46,979 bases of DNA from Nostoc sp. CCCryo 231-06 (GTDB lineage Bacteria; Cyanobacteriota; Cyanobacteriia; Cyanobacteriales; Nostocaceae): NCBI GenBank assembly GCA_023522315.1, contig JAHCSU010000665.1, positions 1-46,979 on the forward strand, written 5' to 3'. Both the position numbers and the translations under genes were made by a program. Positions 1-7,646 of the stretch are shown here, piece after piece; within the stretch, counting starts at the first letter, position 1, and each line of letters starts with the position of its first letter. The notes beneath the pieces were generated by a model, which saw only the letters and a list, made by a program, of their open reading frames with translations, was not told the DNA's origin and did no database searches.

Positions 1-5
1 ACAAT

Positions 6-35
6 CCCCACCTTATGAGTACATTGAAGGTGGGG
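6..35. repeat. Inverted repeat at window edge
   Basis: CCCCACCTT (6-14) pairs with AAGGTGGGG (27-35) around a 12-nt loop. Such a hairpin could be an insertion-sequence end or a terminator of a gene left of the window. Nothing else in the first 100 bases is interpretable. Confidence 0.4.
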
Positions 36-108
36 ACTTCCGCGACACGTTAAAGTAAATTAGTATTGATTTCTAGTCAGCTTTTATTAATCTAAAAATG
101 GCGAAAAA

Positions 109-294
109 CTAGGTATTCACGGCTGGCTGAGGAACTACTGCGGTGTTCCGGGTTTCCACATTAGGCAAGCGAGTAGCAGTTAAGAGCGGTACTTCTTGTC
201 GGCACGACAGGCAAAACCAATATAGTTCACCATGACGGGCATGACGCAGGAGGGAACCACCGCAGCATGGGCAGGTGTTGGCTCTTGTACTCAT
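109..294 (-). CDS. Small zinc-ribbon protein
   Basis: A 61-residue protein with two cysteine pairs, CPCC near residues 8-11 and CLSC near 28-31, the spacing of a compact zinc ribbon, followed by a low-complexity Val/Thr/Pro tail. The start is well supported: AAGGAGG lies about 8 bases upstream of the ATG. Short proteins of this kind are common in cyanobacteria, but I know of no assigned function. It stands alone on the minus strand, downstream of a truncated glycosyltransferase, with no operon partner. Confidence 0.7.
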   Translation of the reverse strand: MSTRANTCPCCGGSLLRHARHGELYWFCLSCRQEVPLLTATRLPNVETRNTAVVPQPAVNT

Positions 295-389
295 ACCAAT
301 GTCCTCCTTGAAAAAAGTTATTGTTTAAGTTGGATAAAAAAAGCAGTTGATTAAAACTGGATGTTAGCTGCATGAATGCGGCCATTCGA

Positions 390-983
390 TTATATGCGGT
401 CTTTAATAATGGCGATCGCATGTTGTAGCCCTTTTTCTGGTGAAAAACGACCTAAAAATGCCAAATACGGAGGTTCTGACGGTTGGGCTACGAATGGATA
501 ATCTGCTAGCTCAATTCCGTTATAAACCGTGTCAATATAATTGAGATCGATTTGACGCTGCGAGTTACTAATGCTGACATAAGGCTGCTTTTTGTCGTAA
601 CTAAATGCGTGACGCTTATCCGTTGTAAAATTATTGTGCAGGGTATGCACTGTAGAAGTTGCTGTTATCAAACTCGCTAAAGGTAATGCCGAAATCCCTA
701 GATGGGAATGGATAATATAGAATTGGGCAGCACTCTGGTAAACTTGGCTTAGTTCCAAGATTTCGGACACTGCATACTCTTTTACATTTGGGTCTAAGCG
801 CAATGCCCACGGATAAACTGCTTCTAAATAAGCCAAAGTTTGAGAATCGCCAGAGGCAAATAAGATTACCTCATGACCGCGACAAACAAGTTCATCAGTC
901 AAGGGACTCACTACCAGTTCTATTCCTCCATAATTAGGAGGTGGAACCCTTTCCCATAAGGGGGCAACTTGAGCGATTTTCAT
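390..983 (-). pseudogene. Truncated GT4-type glycosyltransferase
   Basis: The 197 residues match the N-terminal part of a GT-B (family GT4) glycosyltransferase: an opening with a P-P-x-x-Y-G-G-I-E acceptor-side loop (MKIAQVAPLWERVPPPNYGG), HSHLG near residue 93, then the beginning of the donor domain with FLGRFSPEKG near 175-185. The family normally runs to about 340-420 residues. Here the frame stops shortly after the Glu-Lys-Gly donor motif, so most of the nucleotide-sugar-binding domain, including the second catalytic glutamate, is missing. It is therefore probably a non-functional 5' remnant. The alternative, a functional half-protein, seems unlikely. No second half is seen downstream, where the zinc-ribbon gene lies. 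Confidence 0.75.
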
Positions 984-1438
984 AACTTTTATTGGTTCAG
1001 TCTATGAAATTGTCCTCAATATAAGGAGTTGCACGATTATTGTATGAGTAAAGAGCATTTTTACTTACTCTTTTGACATTTAAATTAACCTAACAGGCTA
1101 GCAAAAGCGCAATAACGGTTAAGCGCACCGTAAATTTTATCCCGGCAAATCTAAGCGACTATCGGCAAAAGTCAAGCCTGACCTATACTTCTAATTTATA
1201 GTAAATCAATTACTTGTTGCATCTGTCTTGGGGATCATAATAAAGTAAAATATTTTGTAGCAGAACTTACAAAAATAAATATTCTGTAGCTGTAAATACT
1301 AAAATACTGAATGGGATCAAGTTATTAAAGCTTCCTTTAAACGTAATTGGTAAATGGAACAGAAATTATAAATATTAAGTAACTGTACAATAATTACATA
1401 ATTTGTAATTATTAATTTTCAAAAAATTCTGATAACTA
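984..1438. other. AT-rich intergenic region
   Basis: 455 bases between the divergent glycosyltransferase remnant and xth. The sequence is strongly AT-rich towards xth. I see no convincing gene, RNA or clear promoter match; it presumably holds the xth promoter. Confidence 0.5.
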
Positions 1439-2221
1439 ATGAAAATCGCTACTTGGAACGTCAACTCAATTCGCACTCGTCTAGAACAGGTTACCGATTG
1501 GTTAACTACTAATCCCGTTGATGTTCTCTGCTTGCAAGAAACCAAAGTTGTGGATGCCGAGTTTCCGCGATCGCCTTTTGAGCAGTTAGGCTATAACCTT
1601 TATATATCGGGACAAAAATCTTATAACGGCGTAGCCCTGATTAGCCGCCAGCCACTCGTAGACGTAAGTAGGGGGTTTAGGGCGATTTTGCCAGATTTAC
1701 ACCACGAATGGGATGAGCAAAAGCGAGTGATTACAGGTGTAATTGATGGTGTTCGGATTGTTAACTTATATGTTCCCAATGGTGCAGCAGTAGGAACTGA
1801 GAAATATGAATACAAAATGCGCTGGTTGACAGCGCTACACGAGTATTTGCGATTGTTGGTGCTGTCAGAACCGGCAATTTGTGTGTGTGGTGACTTCAAC
1901 ATTGCCCTAGAAGATAAGGATATTCACGAGCAAGTGAGTACAGAAAATCACATTATGGCAACAGAAGCAGAGCGCCAAGCCTTACGGGATATTCTAAAAT
2001 TGGGATTTGCTGATGCTTTTCGCAAATTCACCACTGAAGGCGGAAATTATAGCTGGTGGGATTATCGCGCCGCCGCCTTCCGTCGCAACTTAGGTTGGCG
2101 GATTGACCATCACTATCTCACACCTATCCTCTATCAGCGTGCTACAAGTTGCATCATCGATGTCGCGCCCAGAAAATTAGACCAACCCAGCGACCATACG
2201 CCGGTAATTGTGGAATTTTGA
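1439..2221 (+). CDS. xth: Exodeoxyribonuclease III
   Basis: A 260-residue Mg-dependent DNA repair enzyme of the exonuclease III / AP endonuclease family, which cuts 5' of abasic sites and removes 3' blocking groups. All family motifs are visible in order: NVNSIR at residue 7, LQETK with the metal-binding Glu near 34, YVPNG near 110, GDFNIA near 150, WWDYR and WRIDHH in the C-terminal third, and the terminal SDHTPV with the catalytic His. Length matches the family (about 255-270). It is monocistronic, preceded by AT-rich DNA and followed by two inverted repeats that may end its transcript. Confidence 0.95.
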   Translation: MKIATWNVNSIRTRLEQVTDWLTTNPVDVLCLQETKVVDAEFPRSPFEQLGYNLYISGQKSYNGVALISRQPLVDVSRGFRAILPDLHHEWDEQKRVITGVIDGVRIVNLYVPNGAAVGTEKYEYKMRWLTALHEYLRLLVLSEPAICVCGDFNIALEDKDIHEQVSTENHIMATEAERQALRDILKLGFADAFRKFTTEGGNYSWWDYRAAAFRRNLGWRIDHHYLTPILYQRATSCIIDVAPRKLDQPSDHTPVIVEF

Positions 2222-2238
2222 ATGGGGTATTGGGTATT

Positions 2239-2290
2239 GGGCAATGCCATTGCCCATAGGTGTCAACTTAAGCTAAAAGTAGCTTAAGTT
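2239..2290. repeat. Two inverted repeats after xth
   Basis: GGGCAATG/CATTGCCC (2239-2255) and AACTTAAGCTA/TAGCTTAAGTT (2265-2290) are consecutive perfect hairpins behind the xth stop codon. The first is built from the same CAATGCCC-type units as the tandem heptamers elsewhere in the window. The flanking string GGTGTCAACTTAAGCTA recurs nearly exactly, inverted, near 43812-43828, so part of this is a dispersed repeat. It could act as a terminator. Confidence 0.5.
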
Positions 2291-2333
2291 TTAGCTTCCT
2301 CACCCGCCTCGAACTAAAGTTCAAGGCTAATAG

Positions 2334-2365
2334 CTAAAGTCTACTGAAGTAGACTAAAGATTTTT
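2334..2365. terminator. Hairpin with T-run beside CRISPR array
   Basis: AGTCTAC/GTAGACT stem with a TGAA loop, followed on the plus strand by AAAGATTTTT. It sits at the leader-distal end of the array, so it may limit transcription in either direction. Similar palindromes are interspersed repeats in Nostoc-like genomes. Confidence 0.4.
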
Positions 2366-2382
2366 GGCTACATGACAATATG

Positions 2383-2863
2383 GTTTCAATCTATAATAGG
2401 GATTTTGATGAATTGCAATGGTAGCAATTTGATTCGCTCTCTCGTTTACCCTTTGTTTCAATCCCTAATAGGGATTTTGATGAATTTCAATATGCCATAT
2501 TTAAGTTGCTCAAGTTGTGCGAATTACGTTTCAATCCCTGATAGGGATTTTGATGAATTGCAATTTCTTCCTAGTTCTCAACCTACTTCAGGTAGTCTGT
2601 TTCAATCCCTGATAGGGATTTTGATGAATTGCAATGGGCGATCGCATCCAGCCACAAAAACTACTTGTCAGGTTTCAATCCCTGATAGGGATTTTGATGA
2701 ATTGCAATCACTAATCCGTTCCCGGATGGGTTAGTCCATGAGGTTGTATCCTTGTGTTTCAATCCCTGATAGGGATTTTGATGAATTGCAATGTTACGCG
2801 AATATCTAACTGTTACGCAGATATCTGTTTCAATCCCTGATAGGGATTTTGATGAATTGCAAT
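2383..2863 (-). CRISPR. Type I-D CRISPR array, 7 repeats, 6 spacers
   Basis: Seven 37-bp repeats start at 2383, 2455, 2528, 2599, 2672, 2756 and 2827. On the plus strand each begins GTTTCAATCCCTGATAGGG and ends GATGAATTGCAAT. Spacers are 35, 36, 34, 36, 47 and 34 nt. The five right-hand repeats are identical, the second has two changes and the leftmost is the most degenerate, so the left end is the old end and the leader is on the cas2 side. crRNA therefore reads on the minus strand; repeats end in ATTGAAAC, the usual 8-nt I-D 5' handle, after an ATCCCT/AGGGAT Cas6 hairpin. Spacer 4 contains a HIP1 octamer, spacer 5 is 12 nt too long, and spacer 6 contains an internal near-duplication. Confidence 0.97.
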
Positions 2864-2945
2864 CTATAACTGTACCCCTCCCGGAGCCCAGCCCAAACCC
2901 CGGAATTTGTACACCCACCCCTCCGCGCATTTGAGATGCAGAAAT
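2864..2945 (-). promoter_or_regulatory. CRISPR leader
   Basis: The 82 bases between the cas2 stop and the youngest repeat. On the minus strand it is G-rich, unlike the AT-rich neighbourhood. Repeat degeneration at the far end of the array shows that acquisition occurs here. I do not see a clear promoter; the array could also be read through from cas1-cas2. Confidence 0.6.
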
Positions 2946-3236
2946 TTAGCTAGAAGGAGACTCAGCAAAGAAAATTGTTTCGTCCCGTGGCTGTTCTCCG
3001 CCAATACGTTCGACTTTTCGCTGACAACAGCCACAGAGAAAATAAAAGCGCACGCTGTCAGTGTCGGGTTTTATTAATTTAGCTAAACGCGATCGCAGTT
3101 TAGCATACTGAGTGGAAGTGATATTGCACTCAAACACACTCAGTTGCATCCATTGTCCGTAAGACTTCAGAACCGAATGGATTTTAGTCCGACGCTTATC
3201 TTCTGGAATGTCGTAGCTGACAACAATATAATACAT
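2946..3236 (-). CDS. cas2: CRISPR-associated endonuclease Cas2
   Basis: A 96-residue protein with the typical Cas2 ferredoxin-like start, MYYIVVSYDIPEDKRR, carrying the conserved Asp at position 9, and the middle VFECNIT strand. Cas2 dimers bridge Cas1 dimers to form the spacer integrase. The gene follows cas1 with a 7-bp gap on the minus strand and is the last gene before the leader and array, so it is almost certainly co-transcribed with cas1 and cas4. Length and motifs are normal. Confidence 0.95.
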   Translation of the reverse strand: MYYIVVSYDIPEDKRRTKIHSVLKSYGQWMQLSVFECNITSTQYAKLRSRLAKLIKPDTDSVRFYFLCGCCQRKVERIGGEQPRDETIFFAESPSS

Positions 3237-3243
3237 GGGAAAG

Positions 3244-4248
3244 TTATTTGAGAACTAAGGGGGGATATTTATCGATTTCGTTCATGAGGTACTTACTTAA
3301 TAACCTCGCCTGAATTTCAAAGGATTTTTGGTAGGTGCATTTGTTTCCCATGACTGGATGTTTGAACTCCGATTGTTTCTTTTGTTCATAGGCGCGAAGA
3401 AATGTATGCAGTCCTTCTTTGGTTAAAGACACAGCACCACTAAGCGGTTCAGTGGTAAAGTCAGTTAGGGTTAGCGATCGCTTGTTAATAAGCGACAACA
3501 CTACAGCATCCACTATTAAAGGACGAAATTCTTCCATCAAGTCTAAGGCTAGGGAAGGTCTACCATAACGTTCGACGTGTAAGTATCCTAGATAAGGATC
3601 GAAGCCAACAATATTTAAAGCACTTTGCACATCGTGACGTAGCAATGAATACCCAAAACTCAGTAGGGCATTAACTGGATCGGTTGGTGGGCGGCGGCGT
3701 CTGGCTTCAAATTTAAATTCTGGGGTTTTGATTAGCTGTTGAAAACAACCAAAATAGGCTGCACTACCAGCACCTTCTAAGCCTCTGAGAGAATCAATAC
3801 TGCTAGTTTTTTCGATTGGTGCGATCGCGTTTTCCAATCGAGTGATGTTATTATTCAGGTCAGTATCAGGATGTTCTCGCTGAGTGCGAAGTAAGCTATG
3901 GCGATAATTTTTTAATTTACCCCGCACAAATCCTCTGACTAAATGTATTGCTGATTGTGATTCTCCCACAGCTTGCCATTGGGCTTTCCGAACAAAGATA
4001 TTTTTGGTAACTTCTGGTTCTAAACGTCCTAAATATCGTCCGTTTTGTGTGAGAAAAGTTAAACAAATGTGACGTTCTAAAAGTTCGCTGACGACGGCGG
4101 GAGAAACGGTAGCTCGACCTAGTACAACAATTCCTTCTATTTTAATTAAAGGGATATCCAAGATTGTTTTTTGTTCAGCTTTGACGGTAAGACGTTCGTC
4201 AACTTTACCGATAAAAGCATCGGCTTGTGTTACGTAAACTGTTCCCAT
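3244..4248 (-). CDS. cas1: CRISPR-associated integrase Cas1
   Basis: A 334-residue Cas1. The N-terminal beta domain (about 1-80) precedes the all-alpha catalytic domain with the metal ligands Glu158 (in LRGLEGAGSAAYF), His224 (in YLHVERYGRPSLALD) and Asp236. It catalyses integration of new spacers at the leader end of the array together with Cas2. Cas4 lies directly upstream, which fits PAM-dependent prespacer trimming by Cas4-Cas1. All key residues are present and the length is normal, so the adaptation module looks functional; the identical young repeats agree with that. Confidence 0.95.
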   Translation of the reverse strand: MGTVYVTQADAFIGKVDERLTVKAEQKTILDIPLIKIEGIVVLGRATVSPAVVSELLERHICLTFLTQNGRYLGRLEPEVTKNIFVRKAQWQAVGESQSAIHLVRGFVRGKLKNYRHSLLRTQREHPDTDLNNNITRLENAIAPIEKTSSIDSLRGLEGAGSAAYFGCFQQLIKTPEFKFEARRRRPPTDPVNALLSFGYSLLRHDVQSALNIVGFDPYLGYLHVERYGRPSLALDLMEEFRPLIVDAVVLSLINKRSLTLTDFTTEPLSGAVSLTKEGLHTFLRAYEQKKQSEFKHPVMGNKCTYQKSFEIQARLLSKYLMNEIDKYPPLVLK

Positions 4249-4281
4249 TTTTGATGATTCCTAGTGTAGATAATTGGTCTT

Positions 4282-4307
4282 TTAAGACGCGATAAATCGC
4301 GTCTTAA
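4282..4307. repeat. Dispersed palindrome between cas1 and cas4
   Basis: TTAAGACGCGAT and ATCGCGTCTTAA form a near-perfect hairpin in the 79-bp cas4-cas1 gap. A related copy (GAGACGCGATAAATCGCCGTCTC) lies near 31504-31526 and a partial one near 27363-27382. It is an interspersed element that may also act as a transcript processing or stabilising hairpin here. Confidence 0.6.
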
Positions 4308-4327
4308 CATGATGGTTTTGGTATAAT

Positions 4328-4921
4328 TTAATGTACTTCTTGATAACTTTTGACTTTATCAGTTGCTTTGGGCAAACATTGCGAATAAAGGCTGCATCCT
4401 TGGCAGCGTTTGCTATAAACTGGTTTTGGCATTGCTCCTGTTTCTAGGAGATTTGTGACAGATTGAATAGTAGCGATCGCACTTTGCCGTAACTCTTGAT
4501 TAATCTCTACTAATTGCCGTTGATGGGAGTGAGCATAATAGATATATCCAGTGTTAACTGGTTGTCCTGTCATCTCTTCCAAACATAAGGCTTGGGCACA
4601 AACCTGCAACTCATCGTTATCCCATTCGCCTTTGCGTCCTCGTTTATATTCCACTGGATAAACTTGACCAGATTCGGATTCAATTAAGTCAGATTTGCCG
4701 ATGAGTTTGTATTGCTCAGACTTTAGCGAAATTGCTCTAATTTGCCAAGTTTCTCCTCGCTGTATATCACCAGTCGTGTGGACGCGATCGTGTAAAGTTG
4801 TACCTTCAATTGTATATTGATTATCGGTAAATTCCCCGGCACAAAACATCCGCCAACAGCGATGCGGACAATAGGCATATTGATTCAATGCCGCAATGGA
4901 AATATATTCAGTTTGGTTCAT
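4328..4921 (-). CDS. cas4: CRISPR-associated exonuclease Cas4
   Basis: A 197-residue RecB-family nuclease with an iron-sulfur cluster. Cys18 in YCPHRCW and Cys173, Cys176 and Cys182 in CQGCSLYSQC are the expected 4Fe-4S ligands. GKSDLIE (Asp78), PVEYKRG (Glu91, Lys93) and QVCAQALCLEEM supply the PD-(D/E)XK-type core. In type I-D Cas4 processes prespacer ends and helps select the PAM. It lies 31 bp downstream of cas6 and 79 bp upstream of cas1 on the same strand. The start at MNQTEYISI fits the family, in which the first cysteine lies near residue 18-20. Confidence 0.95.
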   Translation of the reverse strand: MNQTEYISIAALNQYAYCPHRCWRMFCAGEFTDNQYTIEGTTLHDRVHTTGDIQRGETWQIRAISLKSEQYKLIGKSDLIESESGQVYPVEYKRGRKGEWDNDELQVCAQALCLEEMTGQPVNTGYIYYAHSHQRQLVEINQELRQSAIATIQSVTNLLETGAMPKPVYSKRCQGCSLYSQCLPKATDKVKSYQEVH

Positions 4922-4952
4922 AAGTTAGGTGGTTTTTAAATGATGTTTGAAA

Positions 4953-5798
4953 TTATGGAGAATACAGCCGTCGCATCATTCCCATACCCATTGTTGTTTT
5001 TCTTCCGACACCAGTATATAAAGCAAAGTCAGCTAAAGCGTTAATTTGCTTAATTTGTATTGGTTCAACTGCCCCTAAAATCTTATAGGTTACTTCGCCA
5101 ATAATGCCAATAAATTTGCTGCGAGAGTCGGCTAATATTTCTGTATGAATGTTGACAAATGAGGGAAATATTGACTCGATCGCAATCTGAGATAATTCTA
5201 TGCCACTGTACTTATTCCACCGTGAAAGTAGGGAATTAAAGACAGATTCTCTGGTAGGAAGAGTAGTATCATACTGTCCTTGACGGAAGGCGGTGGGTGT
5301 GGAGAAGATAAGATTAATGGAAAAATTGTAATCGCTCGCTTCTTCATATAATTGAGCGTAAGTACTGGCATTCGCCCAAGGTTGAATAGATTGGGGTGTG
5401 CCTTGAATGCTGGTAATATACAAATCAGCCGGGCCAAGATGCCAAGGGCGATTGGGATTAAGATTTAGCCAGAGTTGGGTAAGTTTGCTAAATAGAGTGT
5501 CATCTAATAAAGATATGCGCCACCAACAAGGTGTTCCGGCGGGAATGGGTTGTTGATGTGAGTACTGCAATTTAGATCCCCCCTTACCCCCCTTCAAAAG
5601 GGGGGAGTTTGTATTACTAATTTGCAAAGGAGAGAGGGTGAAAGCTTTATCAGCAGTGGAATCGTGCAAGCGATCGCCCAATGTGCTATCTACAGAACTA
5701 ACGAGGGTTAAAAATAGGGCGTGGAGATGTCTACCTGTTAAGAATTGTGGTGGAATGGGCGATTGAGGTAGCAAATTCAACACTAAACTATGAGGCAT
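4953..5798 (-). CDS. cas6: CRISPR RNA endonuclease Cas6
   Basis: A 281-residue Cas6, the ribonuclease that cuts pre-crRNA within the repeat and leaves the 8-nt ATTGAAAC handle. It has two ferredoxin-like halves and ends with the glycine-rich loop GVGRKTTMGMGMMRR. The start overlaps the end of the upstream dioxygenase gene by 11 bp, implying translational coupling. Residues of about 64-75 (SPLLKGGKGG) are encoded by a GC-rich palindromic element of a kind normally found between genes in this genome type; it is inserted in frame in what is probably a surface loop of the N-terminal half. Cas6 sequences diverge strongly, so the call rests on the loop motif, length and position. Confidence 0.9.
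   Translation of the reverse strand: MPHSLVLNLLPQSPIPPQFLTGRHLHALFLTLVSSVDSTLGDRLHDSTADKAFTLSPLQISNTNSPLLKGGKGGSKLQYSHQQPIPAGTPCWWRISLLDDTLFSKLTQLWLNLNPNRPWHLGPADLYITSIQGTPQSIQPWANASTYAQLYEEASDYNFSINLIFSTPTAFRQGQYDTTLPTRESVFNSLLSRWNKYSGIELSQIAIESIFPSFVNIHTEILADSRSKFIGIIGEVTYKILGAVEPIQIKQINALADFALYTGVGRKTTMGMGMMRRLYSP
5575..5607. repeat. Palindromic CCCCCC/GGGGGG element inside cas6
   Basis: A run with CCCCCCTTACCCCCCTT followed by AAAAGGGGGG, able to fold as a hairpin, inserted within the cas6 coding sequence. It keeps the reading frame (33 bases) and codes for a Ser-Pro-Leu-Leu-Lys-Gly-Gly stretch. Confidence 0.65.
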
Positions 5799-6429
5799 AC
5801 TTTCTCTTTTTGGTTGTAGACTGAGTGCTTCTTGACTCTACAGTGAACTCAGGGATTTCCTGGAGTTCAGCATCACCCAAACTATACTGTTCACAAACTA
5901 AACTTAAGCGATTTCCTGGGGTTTTGACAGCGTTAACCGAATGGGTTAAATCACCTTGAAAATAAACTAAAGTATTAAATTGAGGCTTAATTTGCCCAAG
6001 TTGGCGTTTGTGCGATCGCAATACCAGTTCTCCCCCTTCCATATCCGCAGGTACTCGCACATAGAGAACACTGACAACCGCAGGTGGTTCAATGGTTTTG
6101 GAGTAGGAACGCAAGGAGCGATCGATATGCGGATCGACACGGGAGCCTTCTTTTAGCTGTAAAGGATTGAGGTAAAAAGCATTACAATTCGGCTGGAGAG
6201 CTAAATCTAAGTAAGGCTTGAAGTAGGGAAACTGCTGTTCTACTTTTGCTAATCCAGAACGTTGAAATACTACAGAAAATCCTTTAGTAGCGACAAAATC
6301 GCGGTTGAGGTTGTTGATAGCAAAGTAAGGACAAGCTTGGATTTCTCCCCACAAGTTGTTTAGGTAATCGCTGGGGAAGGCGTTGGATTGTTGTTGATAG
6401 TGTTTCACTAGGGATGTGTGAGCGTACAA
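5788..6429 (-). CDS. 2OG-Fe(II) dioxygenase in the cas operon
   Basis: A 213-residue 2-oxoglutarate/Fe(II) dioxygenase of the prolyl-4-hydroxylase/PKHD-like superfamily. The facial triad is His101-x-Asp103 (VDPHIDRS) and His163 (GDLTHSVNAV), with Arg174 (PGNRLSLVCEQY) as the 2-oxoglutarate ligand; GGELVL near 132-137 is the usual strand between them. All catalytic residues are intact. The C-terminus is basic (TTKKRKYAS) and overlaps the cas6 start by 11 bp, so the protein is translated together with Cas6, Cas4, Cas1 and Cas2. Its substrate is unknown; a Cas protein, RNA or host protein are all conceivable. No Cas role is established for this family to my knowledge. Confidence 0.85.
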   Translation of the reverse strand: MYAHTSLVKHYQQQSNAFPSDYLNNLWGEIQACPYFAINNLNRDFVATKGFSVVFQRSGLAKVEQQFPYFKPYLDLALQPNCNAFYLNPLQLKEGSRVDPHIDRSLRSYSKTIEPPAVVSVLYVRVPADMEGGELVLRSHKRQLGQIKPQFNTLVYFQGDLTHSVNAVKTPGNRLSLVCEQYSLGDAELQEIPEFTVESRSTQSTTKKRKYAS

Positions 6430-6527
6430 AACTAAGAGGGGTTAAAGATTGTAGCGTAATTTGTAGTTGGGGAAAAGGTTAAAGACTATAGTAAAATCCT
6501 TTTGAACTGAAATAAAGAGCTAAAGCG
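6430..6527. promoter_or_regulatory. Divergent intergenic region inside the cas locus
   Basis: 98 bases between the minus-strand dioxygenase-cas6-cas4-cas1-cas2 set and the plus-strand 136-residue gene. Because that gene is antisense to any read-through from csc1, this gap most likely carries a separate promoter for the cas6/adaptation genes and one for the opposing gene. I could not identify boxes with confidence. Confidence 0.4.
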
Positions 6528-6938
6528 ATGAGAATTGATGATTACAATGCAGCAAAAGCACTTACTGAAAAACTAAAAGAGAACTTACCAATTAAAACAC
6601 GGGCTGGAAAGGAGTTTTTGAAGACATTAAAGCAAAAAGGAGTAAACGCCGATCCAGATAGAGAATTTGAAATTTATTTCGTTGGCTATTCAGGAGATGA
6701 AGGTGGGATTATGTGTGGACTAAAAGAGCCAAATAATCCCGAAAGTAAAGAACAATATGTTTCTTCTATTACTCACCTAAAAATTGATCCTAATCATCCC
6801 CTAGCTGCTGAAGTGCAGGCTTACCAACGTCAGCGAATTCGTAAGCTAATGTTGCAAGACTCCAGAGGTTTTAAAGCAGAGTTAATGACAATAGAGCCTC
6901 GAAAAACTAAAAAGCATGGTAAAGGGTTTGGAAGTTAG
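6528..6938 (+). CDS. Hypothetical protein, antisense within cas locus
   Basis: A 136-residue protein I do not recognise. The N-terminal half is helical and charged, the middle has a beta-like FEIYFVGYSGDEGGIMCGL segment, and the C-terminus is strongly basic (EPRKTKKHGKGFGS), suggesting nucleic-acid contact. No signal peptide or membrane segment. It is the only plus-strand gene inside the cas3-cas2 block: its stop codon abuts the csc1 stop (6938/6939) and its start faces the dioxygenase gene. A modest purine-rich stretch (AAAGAGC) precedes the ATG. It could be an inserted passenger, a regulator or an inhibitor; the sequence does not decide. Confidence 0.75.
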   Translation: MRIDDYNAAKALTEKLKENLPIKTRAGKEFLKTLKQKGVNADPDREFEIYFVGYSGDEGGIMCGLKEPNNPESKEQYVSSITHLKIDPNHPLAAEVQAYQRQRIRKLMLQDSRGFKAELMTIEPRKTKKHGKGFGS

Positions 6939-7646
6939 TTAACTCCGAAAACGATATTCCATCCGAACTGGGATTTTTAAGCTTTGAATGCTATCAAATT
7001 GATAGTGTTGACCTCGAATTTGCACATTCTGAATTAAGCTAACTGGAGGCATATTTACCACGTCATAGCTCATCACTTGATTGGTGAACATCACATCTAA
7101 AGGATTTAATGGATGTGTACAAGTGAATATACCTTCAGAAATTTTATGTTTCGGTAATGGTTCAACCGTTACTTCAGCCTTGCTCATCCATTTACCTAAA
7201 CGAATCCACTTTGGTAGTTTTAGTTCTTTTTGGGAGATGACAAAAAACTCAAATTTACTTTCTGCTGCTATTTCTTTTGCTCTCCCAAAACTAGGGATAT
7301 TTTTCTGTATTTTCTCCATTTCAACGTGGTAGTTGTTGTTAGCATACTTCCAGGTGTTGAGGATGGACGAATGATTGAGCGATCGCGCCGGAGTTACGTA
7401 AATTTGCTGTTGATTGAGTGGCGTTAAATGCTCCTCATATTTTGGCACTTGTTGGGGGCAAAAATAACGGTATGAATGTTCTTCAGCAACGGTAGTAGAG
7501 TAGATTTTACTATCAACTAAACCCAGTGCATAACAGAGAGCATAATTGTGGATTATTGGCTCTGTTTCATATAATCGCCCGATTTCACGAGTTGCAAAAT
7601 ATAGGCTGTCGTGCAACTCCAATTGACAGCGATAAATAAACACCAT
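6939..7646 (-). CDS. csc1: Type I-D Cascade subunit Csc1 (Cas5d)
   Basis: A 235-residue Cas5-group protein that caps the 5' handle of the crRNA and contacts Cas10d in the I-D interference complex. It starts with the RAMP-like strand MVFIYRCQLELHDSLYF and shows the Csc1 pattern GRLYETEPIIHNYALCYAL. It begins directly at the end of csc2 with a one-base TAATG overlap and is the last gene of the effector operon, facing the 136-residue gene tail to tail. Csc1 is found essentially only in I-D systems, so with Csc2 and Cas10d it fixes the subtype. Confidence 0.93.
   Translation of the reverse strand: MVFIYRCQLELHDSLYFATREIGRLYETEPIIHNYALCYALGLVDSKIYSTTVAEEHSYRYFCPQQVPKYEEHLTPLNQQQIYVTPARSLNHSSILNTWKYANNNYHVEMEKIQKNIPSFGRAKEIAAESKFEFFVISQKELKLPKWIRLGKWMSKAEVTVEPLPKHKISEGIFTCTHPLNPLDVMFTNQVMSYDVVNMPPVSLIQNVQIRGQHYQFDSIQSLKIPVRMEYRFRS

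Noticed and set aside
2372..2930. Open frames on both strands across the CRISPR array
   Set aside because: The encoded peptides consist of translated repeats; they are artefacts of the 37-bp repeat lacking stops.
4953..5798. Frameshift in cas6 at the C-run/G-run element
   Set aside because: The element is 33 bases long and the frame continues to the glycine-rich loop.
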